Assembly (NCBI RefSeq): GCF_013761175.1
Contig: NZ_JACDUR010000014.1
Span: 1-64,000, forward strand
Reading direction: 5' to 3'
DNA: 64,000 nt
From: Nonomuraea soli
GTDB taxonomy: Bacteria > Actinomycetota > Actinomycetes > Streptosporangiales > Streptosporangiaceae
This document shows, in pieces, positions 11,049 to 19,493 of the stretch (its first letter is position 1; each line of letters begins with the position of its first letter). Made by a program: the position numbers and the translations under genes. A model generated the notes under the pieces. That model ran no database searches. It worked only from the letters and a program-made list of their open reading frames with translations, and was not told where the DNA came from.

Positions 11049-12418
11049 CCCGCGACGGCCCGCACCGACAGGTCCTCGGTGGCGGTGGCGAACAGGGCGG
11101 GCTCGCCGGTCGCCGGGTCGAAGACGGCCACGTCCGCGAGCAGGTTGTCGAGCGCCACCACGAGCCGCCCGCCGCTGAACACGACACCGTCCTCGACAGG
11201 CGACCGCAGGTGGGCGCCGGTCAGCGTGCGGTCCCGGGCGGGGAAACGCGGCGACAGCAGCAGGGCGATGGGCGCGTTCGGGTCGGTACCCACGGCGGCG
11301 AGCCTGCCGTCGGGGGAGGCGGCGAGGTAGGCGTCCCACGGCGGCTCCAGCTTCGTCACCGTGCGAACGGGCTCGAGATCGAGACCGTAGAACTGGAGGA
11401 TGCCGCATTCCGGTGCGAACACGGCCACGCCCGCGCCCGGCACGTGGGCCAGTCTCTGGCCGAATCCCGCGCAGAGCTCGCCGTCGCCGTGCCGGGGCTG
11501 CGGGAGCCGGGTACCGGTGAGCCGGGCGGCGGTGACGTCGTGCACGACCGTGACCGCTCCGACGGGCCGGTAGCCGGGCTCGGATTCCTTCGCCTCGTCG
11601 GGGTCCTGACGGCCGGGACCGTCGTCGTACTCACCGCTCGCCCCGACGACCAGGCCGACGCCGCCACCGTCGAGAGGGCCCAGGGCGAGCCGGTCGCCGA
11701 AGGCGTCGCCGCGCTCGGAGGCGCCTGGCACGCCCGGGGTGTTCTGGGTGATGCGGCGGATGGGCCGGCCGTTGCGGAACAGGTAGACGGCTCCGCCCGG
11801 CTTCTCGCCCGGCGCTCCGATCGCGATCAGGTCACCGTGGACGGCGACGGCCTCGCCGAAGCGCGCGTCCGGTGCCGGCCGGGTCGAGACGAGTTTCCTG
11901 GGCGGGGCGGCGCCTCCGCCGTACAGGACATGGACCGCGCCCGCTCCCTCCCTGCCGCCGACGGTGAGGGTGCGGCTGCCGACCAGGAGGTCGGCGCATC
12001 GGTCGTCGTTGATCCTGGCCATGGTGACCGACCAGCCGTAGCCCTTCATCCGCAGGCCCGGCGGCGTGGGCACGCGCACGAGCGTGTCGCCCGACAGCAG
12101 GCGCACCTGGCCGGTCTCGCCCAGGTAGCCGAGGGCGATGTCGTCACGGCCGTCGCCGTCGAAGTCGCGCTCGCTCGCCCTGGCACATCCCCGCTCGACC
12201 AGGTCGGCGACCACGGGCCGCGACGCACTGGGAGACAGGGGCGTGGGCGCGGGCTGTGACGCGCCGGGAGACACAGGCGTGGGCGTGGGCTTTGACGCGC
12301 CGGGAGGCAGGGGCGTGGGGGTCGGCGAGCGGGCGGGAAGGGCGGCAGGGGGCAGGGACGCGCAGGCGGCCAGGAGGCCGATCAACATCGCCGCCAGGGG
12401 GCGGGCGGAGGGTGGCAT
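11045..12418 (-). CDS. FG-GAP repeat lipoprotein
   Basis: 457 residues. The start at 12418 gives a lipoprotein signal with lipobox LLAAC. A Pro/Thr/Ser linker with three near-repeats (SPTPTPLPPGASKPTPTPV...) follows. The mature part has integrin-alpha-like FG-GAP beta-propeller repeats (DFDGDGRDDIALGYLGETG, INDDRCADLLVGSRTLTVGG, GDAFGDRLALGPLDGGG, GELCAGFGQRLAHV) with Ca-binding-like DxDxDGxxD loops. It is probably an anchored extracellular propeller; ligand unknown. Confidence 0.85.
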   Translation of the reverse strand: MPPSARPLAAMLIGLLAACASLPPAALPARSPTPTPLPPGASKPTPTPVSPGASQPAPTPLSPSASRPVVADLVERGCARASERDFDGDGRDDIALGYLGETGQVRLLSGDTLVRVPTPPGLRMKGYGWSVTMARINDDRCADLLVGSRTLTVGGREGAGAVHVLYGGGAAPPRKLVSTRPAPDARFGEAVAVHGDLIAIGAPGEKPGGAVYLFRNGRPIRRITQNTPGVPGASERGDAFGDRLALGPLDGGGVGLVVGASGEYDDGPGRQDPDEAKESEPGYRPVGAVTVVHDVTAARLTGTRLPQPRHGDGELCAGFGQRLAHVPGAGVAVFAPECGILQFYGLDLEPVRTVTKLEPPWDAYLAASPDGRLAAVGTDPNAPIALLLSPRFPARDRTLTGAHLRSPVEDGVVFSGGRLVVALDNLLADVAVFDPATGEPALFATATEDLSVRAVAG

Positions 12419-12481
12419 CGAGCGACACTCCCTTGTCGTCCGGGCCATCCTCGCCGCCACCGCGATGATCGGCAACCCGGT

Positions 12482-12928
12482 TCAGCTCACCGCCTGCGTG
12501 ATCAGGGCGGCCAGGCGGGCCTCGTCGGCCTCGGTGAGCGTGGTCAGGGCGTAGGAGGTGGGCCACATGGTGCCGTCGTCGAGGCGGGCGGCGTCGTTGA
12601 AGCCGAGCGTGGCGTAGCGGGCCTTGAACTTGGGCGCGGGCTGGAAGAAGCAGACGATCTTGCCGTCGGCGTGGGCGTAGGCCGGCATGCCGTACCAGAG
12701 CTTGGAGATCAGGCCGGGGGCGGCGGACCTGACGATCGCGTGGACCCGCTCGGCGATGACGCGGTCGGCCTCCTGCATCTCGGCGATCTTGGCGAGCACC
12801 TCGGACTCGGCGTCGCCCTTGGTCCCGCGGCGCGAGGTCGCCTTGAGGTCCTCGGCGTGGGCCTTCATCGCGGCGCGCTCCTCCTCGGAGAAGCCGTCGT
12901 AGGTCTTGGTCGCGGTGGTGGTGCTCAT
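12482..12928 (-). CDS. DUF1801/YdhG-like protein
   Basis: 148 residues, small, soluble, alpha/beta. The start at 12928 is preceded by a good AGGAG site; the longer reading to 13090 would run through a palindrome-rich promoter region. The C-terminal half (ISKLWYGMPAYAHADGKIVCFFQPAPKFKARYATLGF) matches the DUF1801 fold, some members of which are frataxin-like iron chaperones. The N-terminal helical part (SEEERAAMKAHAEDLKA) is a common actinomycete extension. Precise role unknown. Confidence 0.85.
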   Translation of the reverse strand: MSTTTATKTYDGFSEEERAAMKAHAEDLKATSRRGTKGDAESEVLAKIAEMQEADRVIAERVHAIVRSAAPGLISKLWYGMPAYAHADGKIVCFFQPAPKFKARYATLGFNDAARLDDGTMWPTSYALTTLTEADEARLAALITQAVS

Positions 12929-12986
12929 CTCGGGCTCCTTCGTCGTGGTGCTGACAAGACTCAGGTTGCCCGGCCGGGTTGATACA

Positions 12987-13052
12987 TCCGCGATGCGTCC
13001 GCGATGCGGCAGGCACGTGCCGCATATCGCGGGCGTATCGAAAACCCGATAC
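12987..13052. promoter_or_regulatory. Palindrome-dense regulatory region of the MacB-type operon
   Basis: A direct repeat TCCGCGATGCG occurs twice in tandem (12987-12997, 12998-13008). GCGGCA-GGCACG-TGCCGC (13006-13023) contains the perfect GGCACGTGCC (13012-13021). GTATCG-AAAACC-CGATAC (13035-13052) is a 6-bp inverted repeat with a 6-nt spacer. This suggests one or two repressor operators between the divergent DUF1801 and ABC genes. Confidence 0.5.
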
Positions 13053-13091
13053 ACGCCCGCAACACCGCCTCGCCTTGACTTCACGACCATG

Positions 13092-13781
13092 ATGCGAGCC
13101 GCTCAGGACGCCCTGGCCGCCGGCGCCAGGAACCTGACCAAGACCTACGGCCGGGGCGAGACCGAGGTCCACGCCCTGCGCGGTGTCGACCTCGACCTGC
13201 CGCGAGGCGGGTTCACCGCGATCATGGGGCCGAGCGGGTCGGGCAAGTCCACGCTGATGCACTGCCTGGCGGGGCTCGACCAGGCCAGTGACGGCACCGT
13301 CACGGTGGCGGGCATCGATCTCGGTTCGCTCGACGACGACGCGCTGACGGTCTTCCGCCGCGACCACATCGGTTTCGTGTTCCAGGCGTTCAACCTGCTG
13401 CCGATGCTCACCGCGCTCCAGAACATCGTGCTCCCACTCGAACTGGGCGGCCGCCGCGTCGACGACGCGGCACGCGAGCGTGCCCATCTGCTGGCGGAGA
13501 CGCTGGGCGTGGCCGACCGGCTCGGCCACCGGCCCGCCGAGCTGTCGGGCGGCCAGCAGCAGCGGATCGCGATCGCCAGGGCCCTGGTCACCGAGCCCGA
13601 CCTGCTGTTCGCCGACGAGCCCACCGGCAACCTGGACAGCACCTCGTCGGCCGAGGTGCTCGGCCACCTGCGCCGGTCGGTGAGCGAACTCGGCCAGACC
13701 GTCGTCATGGTCACCCACGAGCGGGACGCGGCGGCGTACGCCGACGACGTGATCACCCTGCAGGACGGGCGGATCGCCTGA
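13092..13781 (+). CDS. MacB-type ABC transporter ATPase
   Basis: 229 residues (an ATG at 13089 is equally possible). Walker A GPSGSGKST, Q-loop FVFQAFNLLPMLTALQNI, signature LSGGQQQR, Walker B LLFADEPTGN and the switch His in MVTHERD. It belongs to the LolD/MacB family, which powers FtsX-type permeases that expel substrates or mediate lipoprotein/peptide release. It is coupled to the permease by a TGATG overlap. No clear RBS is visible upstream, so it may be leaderless or the true start may differ slightly. Confidence 0.92.
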   Translation: MRAAQDALAAGARNLTKTYGRGETEVHALRGVDLDLPRGGFTAIMGPSGSGKSTLMHCLAGLDQASDGTVTVAGIDLGSLDDDALTVFRRDHIGFVFQAFNLLPMLTALQNIVLPLELGGRRVDDAARERAHLLAETLGVADRLGHRPAELSGGQQQRIAIARALVTEPDLLFADEPTGNLDSTSSAEVLGHLRRSVSELGQTVVMVTHERDAAAYADDVITLQDGRIA

Positions 13782-16219
13782 TGCGGACCGTCCTGCTCGC
13801 CTCGCTGCGCGTCCACGTCCGCAGGTACCTCGCCGCCGCGATCGCGGTCGTCGCGGGCGTCGCCTTCGTCGTCGCGGTCGGCGTGCTCACCTCCGGGGCC
13901 AGGAGCGGACTCATGGACGGCTTCGGCGCGCCGTACCGCGACGCCGATCACGTGGTCTCCGGGCTGGGAGCGGGGGCCGCGATCGCCCTCGCCGAGCGCC
14001 TCGGGCCGAACGCGTCCCCGATCGGCCGGGCCATGCTGCCGATGCGATCCGGTGGTCGCCTCTTCCCCGACACGGCCGTGGGACCGGTCGCCGTCGCGCA
14101 GGAGATGCGCTGGCAGAAGCTCGTGTCGGGGAGCTTTCCCGCCCGCGAGGGCGAGGCGGTGGTGGACACATGGGTCGCCCGGTCCAGGGAGATCGCGGTC
14201 GGTGACCGGATCCTGGTCGGCGAGGGCGCCGCAGCGGCCGATCTGCGGGTGGTCGGCGTGGTGGAGTCGCCCTCGACCTCGGCCCAGGCCTCCGTGTACG
14301 TGTCCTGGGCGCAGCTGGTGCGCTGGCGTGACGAACCCACGCTGTCCCTGAACCGCGTGGCGGTGCGCGGGGAGGTGGGGGCGCTCCCGGCGGGCGCCAG
14401 GGTGCAGCCGCCCGAGGAGTTCGTCACGGAGAAGCAGGCCGAGCTCAACAACCGGGTCGACGCCCTGTCGGCGATGCTGCTGCTGTTCGCCGGCGTCGCC
14501 CTCGTCGTCTCCGTGCTGGTCATCGCCAACACCTTCTCCATCCTGTTCGCGCAGCGGTCGCGTGACTTCGCGCTGCTGCGGTGCGTCGGCGCGACCCGGA
14601 GGCAGGTGGTGGGCGCGGTGCTCCGGGAGGCCGCCGTCGTGGGAGTGCTCGCCTCGCTGGCCGGGGTCCTGGCCGGCATCGGTGCGGGCTACGGGCTGCT
14701 CGCCCTGATCAACGCCCTCGCGCCCGCCATCACCATGGGCTCGGCCGCGGTGCCCGTGCCCTGGCTGCTGGGCGGGTTCGCCACCGGCCTGGTGGTCACC
14801 GTGGTCGCGGCCTGGTCGCCGGCCAGGCGGGTGGTCAGGGTGAGCCCGCTGGCGGCGCTGCGCCCGGAGGCCGCGGCCGGCGGACACGCGGCAGCCGGAC
14901 CGGCGCGCCTGGTGCTCGCCGTGCTGCTCCTGGCCGTCGGGCCGGCTCTGCTCGGCGTGGCGATGGCCCAGGACGACACGGCGTTCCTGGTGGCGGGCGG
15001 GGCGACGGTGTTCGCCGGGGTGCTGCTCTTCGGGCCGGTGCTCGTGCCGTACCTGGTCAGGGCCGCCGGAGGATGGCTGGGCCCCACCGGGCGGCTGGCG
15101 ACCGCGAACGCCGTGCGCAACCCGCGCAGGACCGCCACGACCACCGCATCGCTGCTGGTCGGCGTCACGGTGACGAGCGCGGCCCTCACCGGGATGGCCA
15201 CCACCCGTGCCGCGCTGGACGAGGCGCGCGACAGGCGGCATCCCGTCGACGCCTCACTCACCTCGCCCCGGAACCAGGTCACGGACGGGCTCGTCGACCG
15301 CGTGCGCCGCACCCCCGGCGTGGAGCAGGCGTTGCCGGTGTACGGCGTGACGGCTCTCGTGACGGGGCTCGACGGGCCGATCCCGGTGGTCGCCGCGCCG
15401 GACGCCGGGCTGGTGGCCCGCGACGGTGGCGCCTTCGCCCAGGTGGGGCCGGGCGAGATCAGGATCGACTACGCCGCCTTCCGCAAGGACCTGGGCCTGC
15501 GCCCCGGCGACCAGGTCACGGTCCGTGCAGGGGAGAGGGTCATCGTCCTGCGGGTCGTCGGCGGCACCGGCTGGGGCCGCGTGGGCGTCGTCTCCTCCGA
15601 GACCCTCGCCACCCTCACCGGTCTCGCGCGCAGGGTGCCCAGCAGGCCAGGCGCGCCCACCGGAGGGATCGAGACCCAGGCCCTGTGGATCCGAGCCCAG
15701 GCCGCCGCCGACCCGATGCGGCTCGTCGACGCCCTCGACGACCTGGCCGATCCGGCCGGCCTGCAGGTCGACAACGGCCTGCAGGCCAGGGAGACGGAAG
15801 AGCAGCAGCTGCGCGTCCTCACCTGGTCGGTGCTCGGCCTGATCGCCATCGCCGTCGTGATCGCCCTGGCCGGCATCGCCAACACCCTCGGCCTCTCTGT
15901 GCTCGAACGTGCCCGCGAGCACGCGCTGCTGCGCGCGCTCGGCCTCACGCGCGGCCGGCTGCGGCGCATGCTGGCCGCGGAGGCGCTGCTGTTGTCGGCG
16001 GTCGCCGCCCTGCTCGGCACCGTGATCGGCGTCGGGTTCGCCTGGGCGGGCCACGAGACGTTCGTGACGCGGGCGCTCGCCGGCGCCACGCTGCGCGTGC
16101 CCTGGCCGTCGCTCGGCGCCGTCGTCGTCATCGCCGCCCTGGCCGGGCTCCTGGCCGCCGTCCTGCCCGCCCGGCGAGCCGCCCGGGTGACCCCGGCCGC
16201 GGGACTGACGCTCGACTGA
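13781..16219 (+). CDS. FtsX/MacB-like ABC permease (double FtsX)
   Basis: 812 residues. An N-terminal membrane helix is followed by an extracytoplasmic MacB_PCD domain (about 50-220), an FtsX domain (about 235-370; VLVIANTFSILFAQRSRDFALLRCVGATRRQV), more membrane helices, a second extracytoplasmic domain and a C-terminal FtsX domain (about 690-805; IANTLGLSVLERAREHALLRALGLTRGRL). This duplicated layout is typical of actinobacterial antibiotic/peptide efflux permeases. Partner of the upstream ATPase. Confidence 0.92.
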   Translation: MRTVLLASLRVHVRRYLAAAIAVVAGVAFVVAVGVLTSGARSGLMDGFGAPYRDADHVVSGLGAGAAIALAERLGPNASPIGRAMLPMRSGGRLFPDTAVGPVAVAQEMRWQKLVSGSFPAREGEAVVDTWVARSREIAVGDRILVGEGAAAADLRVVGVVESPSTSAQASVYVSWAQLVRWRDEPTLSLNRVAVRGEVGALPAGARVQPPEEFVTEKQAELNNRVDALSAMLLLFAGVALVVSVLVIANTFSILFAQRSRDFALLRCVGATRRQVVGAVLREAAVVGVLASLAGVLAGIGAGYGLLALINALAPAITMGSAAVPVPWLLGGFATGLVVTVVAAWSPARRVVRVSPLAALRPEAAAGGHAAAGPARLVLAVLLLAVGPALLGVAMAQDDTAFLVAGGATVFAGVLLFGPVLVPYLVRAAGGWLGPTGRLATANAVRNPRRTATTTASLLVGVTVTSAALTGMATTRAALDEARDRRHPVDASLTSPRNQVTDGLVDRVRRTPGVEQALPVYGVTALVTGLDGPIPVVAAPDAGLVARDGGAFAQVGPGEIRIDYAAFRKDLGLRPGDQVTVRAGERVIVLRVVGGTGWGRVGVVSSETLATLTGLARRVPSRPGAPTGGIETQALWIRAQAAADPMRLVDALDDLADPAGLQVDNGLQARETEEQQLRVLTWSVLGLIAIAVVIALAGIANTLGLSVLERAREHALLRALGLTRGRLRRMLAAEALLLSAVAALLGTVIGVGFAWAGHETFVTRALAGATLRVPWPSLGAVVVIAALAGLLAAVLPARRAARVTPAAGLTLD

Positions 16220-16267
16220 CCACCGCCCGCTGGACTCTCCCACGGAGGGAGGCCTCATGCTCGGAAC

Positions 16268-17269
16268 ATGACGGCGAGCATCGTGAAGGACATCGAGCCC
16301 AGGGGCACGCAGCACTGCGAGACGACGGCGCTGGGGGTGCTGCTGCGGCACCAGGGGCTCGACCTGCCCGAGCCGGTGCTGTTCGGGCTGGGCTCCGGCC
16401 TGTCGTTCGTCTACTGGGACGGCAAGGGCATGCCCTTCCCCTTCCTCGGCGGACGTGTCAAACCCTTCGAGCTCACCAGGAACCTGGCCGCGCGGCTGGG
16501 GCTGACGCTGACCGTCCAGGAGACGGCCTCGGCGCGCCGGGCGTGGGAGAACGTGGCCGCGCCCATCGAGGCGGGCCGCCCGGTCGGGTTGCAGCTCGAC
16601 AGCTTCCACCTGGAGTACTTCGGTACCAAGGTGCACTTCGGCGGCCATGTCGTGGCCATGTACGGCTACGACGAGCACGACGTCCTCCTCGTGGACACCG
16701 GCCAGCAGGGCGGCGCGGTGCGCACCAGCAGGGAGAGCCTCGCGGCGGCACGCTCCGAGCGCGGCCCCATGACCGCGCGGAACCGCTCGTTCACCCTCGA
16801 CGTGCCCGCCGACACCCGCCCGTGGCAGGAGCAGGTGGTGCCGGCCGTGCGTGCCTGCGCCGAGGCCTTCGTGGCCGCACCCATCGCCAACCTCGGCCAT
16901 CGCGGGATCGAGAAGGCGGGCAAGCTGGTGCCGGGCTGGATGGCGCGCGCCGGAGACCCGCGCCGCGACCTGGCGCAGGCCGCCCTCCTCATGGAGAAGG
17001 GCGGCACGGGAGGCGGCCTGTTCCGCGCGCTGTACCGCGACTTCCTCGGCGCGTGCACCGGCCTGGTCGACGACCCCCACCTGCGGACGGGCCACCGGCT
17101 GTACGCCGAGGCCGCGGGCCTGTGGACGGATGTCGCGGCGCTCGTCGCCAAGGCGGGGGAGAGCGGTGACGCCACGCTCCTCGACCGGGCCGGCACCCTC
17201 CTGCGCGACCTGTCGCGGATCGAGCACGACGCCATGCAGGCGCTGCGTCAGACGGAGGGGAGCCGGTAG
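16268..17269 (+). CDS. BtrH-like acyl transferase (BtrH_N + DUF4872)
   Basis: 333 residues. The N-terminal half is papain/C39-like as in BtrH, which moves an acyl group from a carrier protein to an aminoglycoside in butirosin synthesis. A candidate triad is C17 (RGTQHCETT), H127 (FGGHVVAMYG) and D143 (VLLVDTG). The C-terminal half resembles DUF4872 (helical, KAGKLVPGWMARAGDPRRDLAQAALLMEKGG). It sits 113 bp upstream of the sulfotransferase and near a carrier-protein PKS, so transfer of an assembled acyl chain from ACP to an acceptor is a reasonable inference. Confidence 0.82.
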   Translation: MTASIVKDIEPRGTQHCETTALGVLLRHQGLDLPEPVLFGLGSGLSFVYWDGKGMPFPFLGGRVKPFELTRNLAARLGLTLTVQETASARRAWENVAAPIEAGRPVGLQLDSFHLEYFGTKVHFGGHVVAMYGYDEHDVLLVDTGQQGGAVRTSRESLAAARSERGPMTARNRSFTLDVPADTRPWQEQVVPAVRACAEAFVAAPIANLGHRGIEKAGKLVPGWMARAGDPRRDLAQAALLMEKGGTGGGLFRALYRDFLGACTGLVDDPHLRTGHRLYAEAAGLWTDVAALVAKAGESGDATLLDRAGTLLRDLSRIEHDAMQALRQTEGSR

Positions 17270-17382
17270 CCCTGAATCCGAACTCGTTGAATTACCAGAT
17301 AATTCCCGCCGTGTCAGATAGAGAATAGCGTTAATATGGCCATGCCTTTCTTTGCGCAACTTAAGGCATTAAAGTCGGATCA
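17270..17382 (+). promoter_or_regulatory. AT-rich promoter region of the sulfotransferase-PKS operon
   Basis: Noticeably AT-rich for this window. It contains TTGAAT (17287-17292), a TTAATA -10-like element (17331-17336) and the palindrome TTGCGCAA (17352-17359) nested between GCCTT and AAGGC. No -35/-10 pair has ideal spacing, so I cannot fix the start site. It is the likely control point for the six-gene run that follows. Confidence 0.4.
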
Positions 17383-18303
17383 ATGACGACGGATTTAGCC
17401 CGTTACCTCACACCGATGGAGGACAGCTCCCGGTGGGAGGGATTCGAATTCCGGCCCGGCGACATCGTCATCAATTCGCCCGCCAAGTGCGGCACCACCT
17501 GGACCCAGATGATCTGCGCCCTCCTGGTCTTCCAGACGCCTGACCTGCCCGCACCCCTGACCAGCCTGTCACCCTGGATCGACATGCTGGTGCGCCCCAA
17601 GCAGGAGGTCTGGGCCCAGCTCGCCGCCCAACGGCACCGCCGGTTCATCAAGACCCACATCCCCCTCGACGGCATCCCCACCGACCCGCGCGTCACCTAC
17701 ATCACCGTGGGACGCGACCCCCGTGACGTCGCCATCTCCCTGCGCAGCCACGGCAAGAACCTCAAGCGCGAAGTGATCCGCAAGCTGATCCACCAAGCCG
17801 CGGGGGCAGGCGAGGTCGAGGTCGACGGCCACGACGACAGGGACCTGCTCGACGAGCGCGCCTACCTGCTCCAGTGGGTCGACACCGACGACTCGCCCTA
17901 CGAGAACCTCGACTCGCTGCGCGCCCTGATCTGGACCCAGAGCCGCGCCTGGGTGCGCCGCACGGACCCCAACGTGATCCTGCTGCACTACAGCGACCTG
18001 TCCGCCGACCTGGCCGGCCAGATGCGCCGCCTGGCCGTACGGCTCGGCATCGAGATCGACGAGCGCACCTGGCCGCGCCTCATCGAGGCCGCCACCTTCC
18101 AGCAGATGCGCGACCGCGCCGCCGACCTCGCCCCCGACGAGCAACTGGGCTACCTGCGCGATCGCGAGCGGTTCTTCCGCAGCGGCAAGACGGGGGAGTG
18201 GCAGCAGTTCCTGACCGCGGAGGACCGTGCGCACTACGAGCGCCGCGTGGCCGAGCTGGCGGAGCCCGGCCTGCTCGAATGGCTCCACCACGGGGCCGGA
18301 TGA
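17383..18303 (+). CDS. PAPS-dependent sulfotransferase
   Basis: 306 residues, Sulfotransfer_1 family. The 5'-phosphosulfate loop is NSPAKCGTTWTQ (about 31-42). The 3'-phosphate site is TVGRDPRDVAISLRSH (about 107-122). The C-terminal RKG-like loop is RSGKTGEWQQF (about 266-276). It transfers sulfuryl from PAPS to a hydroxyl or amine. Located directly before the assembly-line genes, it may sulfate the product, or sulfate a beta-hydroxyacyl-ACP as the CurM sulfotransferase domain does before decarboxylative release; context does not decide. Confidence 0.92.
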   Translation: MTTDLARYLTPMEDSSRWEGFEFRPGDIVINSPAKCGTTWTQMICALLVFQTPDLPAPLTSLSPWIDMLVRPKQEVWAQLAAQRHRRFIKTHIPLDGIPTDPRVTYITVGRDPRDVAISLRSHGKNLKREVIRKLIHQAAGAGEVEVDGHDDRDLLDERAYLLQWVDTDDSPYENLDSLRALIWTQSRAWVRRTDPNVILLHYSDLSADLAGQMRRLAVRLGIEIDERTWPRLIEAATFQQMRDRAADLAPDEQLGYLRDRERFFRSGKTGEWQQFLTAEDRAHYERRVAELAEPGLLEWLHHGAG

Positions 18304-18307
18304 CCGC

Positions 18308-19468
18308 ATGGTCGCGGTGGTGGTCGAGCACCTCTCCTCGGTGGACGACGTCGCCGGGTCCGCGTGGGACGGCGTCGCCGACCCGCGCGAGCTGTTCCAG
18401 AGCCGCGCCTGGCTGCGCGCTCTCGAACGGTCGGGCGACGCGCCCGTCACGTACCTGATCGCCCGGCAACGCGGCGATCCCCGCATCCTGGCGGCCCTGC
18501 CGCTCCACGAGGTGCCGCCCAGCAGGGGCGACTACCTGTACTGGCCGGAGCTGCACTTCCAGGATCTGCTGGCACGGTCACGCGGCGGACGGCTGGGCCT
18601 GCTGGCCGGATCCTGCGCGGGGTTCGGCGCCGGGCTCATCCTGGACCGCACCCTTCCCGCCCCGGCCAGGACGGCCGTCCTGCGCGCGTTACGCCAGGCC
18701 GCCGACGCCGTCGCGGCGGAACGCGGCCTGCCCTACACCTGCTTCCTCTTCCTCGGACCCTCCGCGTGGAGGGACCTCGCGCCGGTCACCGGCGCCGGCG
18801 ACGCCGTCCGCCTGGCCGGCGTCGCCCTGACCGAACTGGAACTGCCCGGCGAGGACTTCGGCGACTACCTGGCGACGCTGCCGCGCAACACCCGCACCAG
18901 CGTCCGCAGGGAGACGGGGACCTTCGCCAGGGAGTGCGAGAGCCTGATCGTCCCCCTGAGCGAGGCGCTCGCGACCGTCGCGCCGATGATCGTCAACGTC
19001 CGGGCCAAGCACGGCATGGCCTACGGCGAGGCCACCGTCACGCGACGCCTGGCGGCGTACGCGGCCGCCCTGGGGGACGAATCGGCCATGGCCCTGCTCT
19101 GCCGCGTGCGGGGCCGTACGGTCGGCGCCGCGGTCCTGTGCCGATGGCACGACCGGCTCCACGTCACGGACTTCGGGCGCCTGGACGACCAGGCGCCCGA
19201 CCCGTTCGTCTACTTCAACGCCGTGATCTACGAACCCGTCAGGCACGCCTACGCGGCCGGGCTGTCGAGCGTCGTCACCGGCGCGGGCGCCGAGCTGGGC
19301 AAGGCCAGGCGGGGCGCGGCCATCCACCCGCTGCTGCACCTGGCCTGGACGGCCGACGCCGGCCAGCCGATCGACACCGCGCCCGCGGACCAACGCGCGC
19401 ACCACTGGCGCACCCTGCGCGGCGCCCACCCCGGGTACTTCCACCCCACCTGGGACGAGCTGCTGTGA
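18308..19468 (+). CDS. FemAB/GNAT-like acyltransferase
   Basis: 386 residues. The start at 18308 lies 4 bp after the sulfotransferase stop and gives MVAVVVEHLSSVDDV, a typical N-terminus for the FemAB-like/PF04339-type proteins. Two GNAT-like halves are visible: one around RELFQSRAWLRALERSGDAP, one around MALLCRVRGRTVGAAVLCRWHDRLHVTDFG. Members move an acyl or aminoacyl group; substrates here are unknown. Tight spacing in the PKS operon suggests a tailoring or condensation step. Confidence 0.75.
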   Translation: MVAVVVEHLSSVDDVAGSAWDGVADPRELFQSRAWLRALERSGDAPVTYLIARQRGDPRILAALPLHEVPPSRGDYLYWPELHFQDLLARSRGGRLGLLAGSCAGFGAGLILDRTLPAPARTAVLRALRQAADAVAAERGLPYTCFLFLGPSAWRDLAPVTGAGDAVRLAGVALTELELPGEDFGDYLATLPRNTRTSVRRETGTFARECESLIVPLSEALATVAPMIVNVRAKHGMAYGEATVTRRLAAYAAALGDESAMALLCRVRGRTVGAAVLCRWHDRLHVTDFGRLDDQAPDPFVYFNAVIYEPVRHAYAAGLSSVVTGAGAELGKARRGAAIHPLLHLAWTADAGQPIDTAPADQRAHHWRTLRGAHPGYFHPTWDELL

Positions 19469-19493
19469 TGCGACCATTCAGGGAGACGACAGC

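Noticed and set aside
15254..17359. Long minus-strand frame across the MacB permease and BtrH-like gene
   Set aside because: It spans two well supported genes on the other strand and has no protein-like composition.
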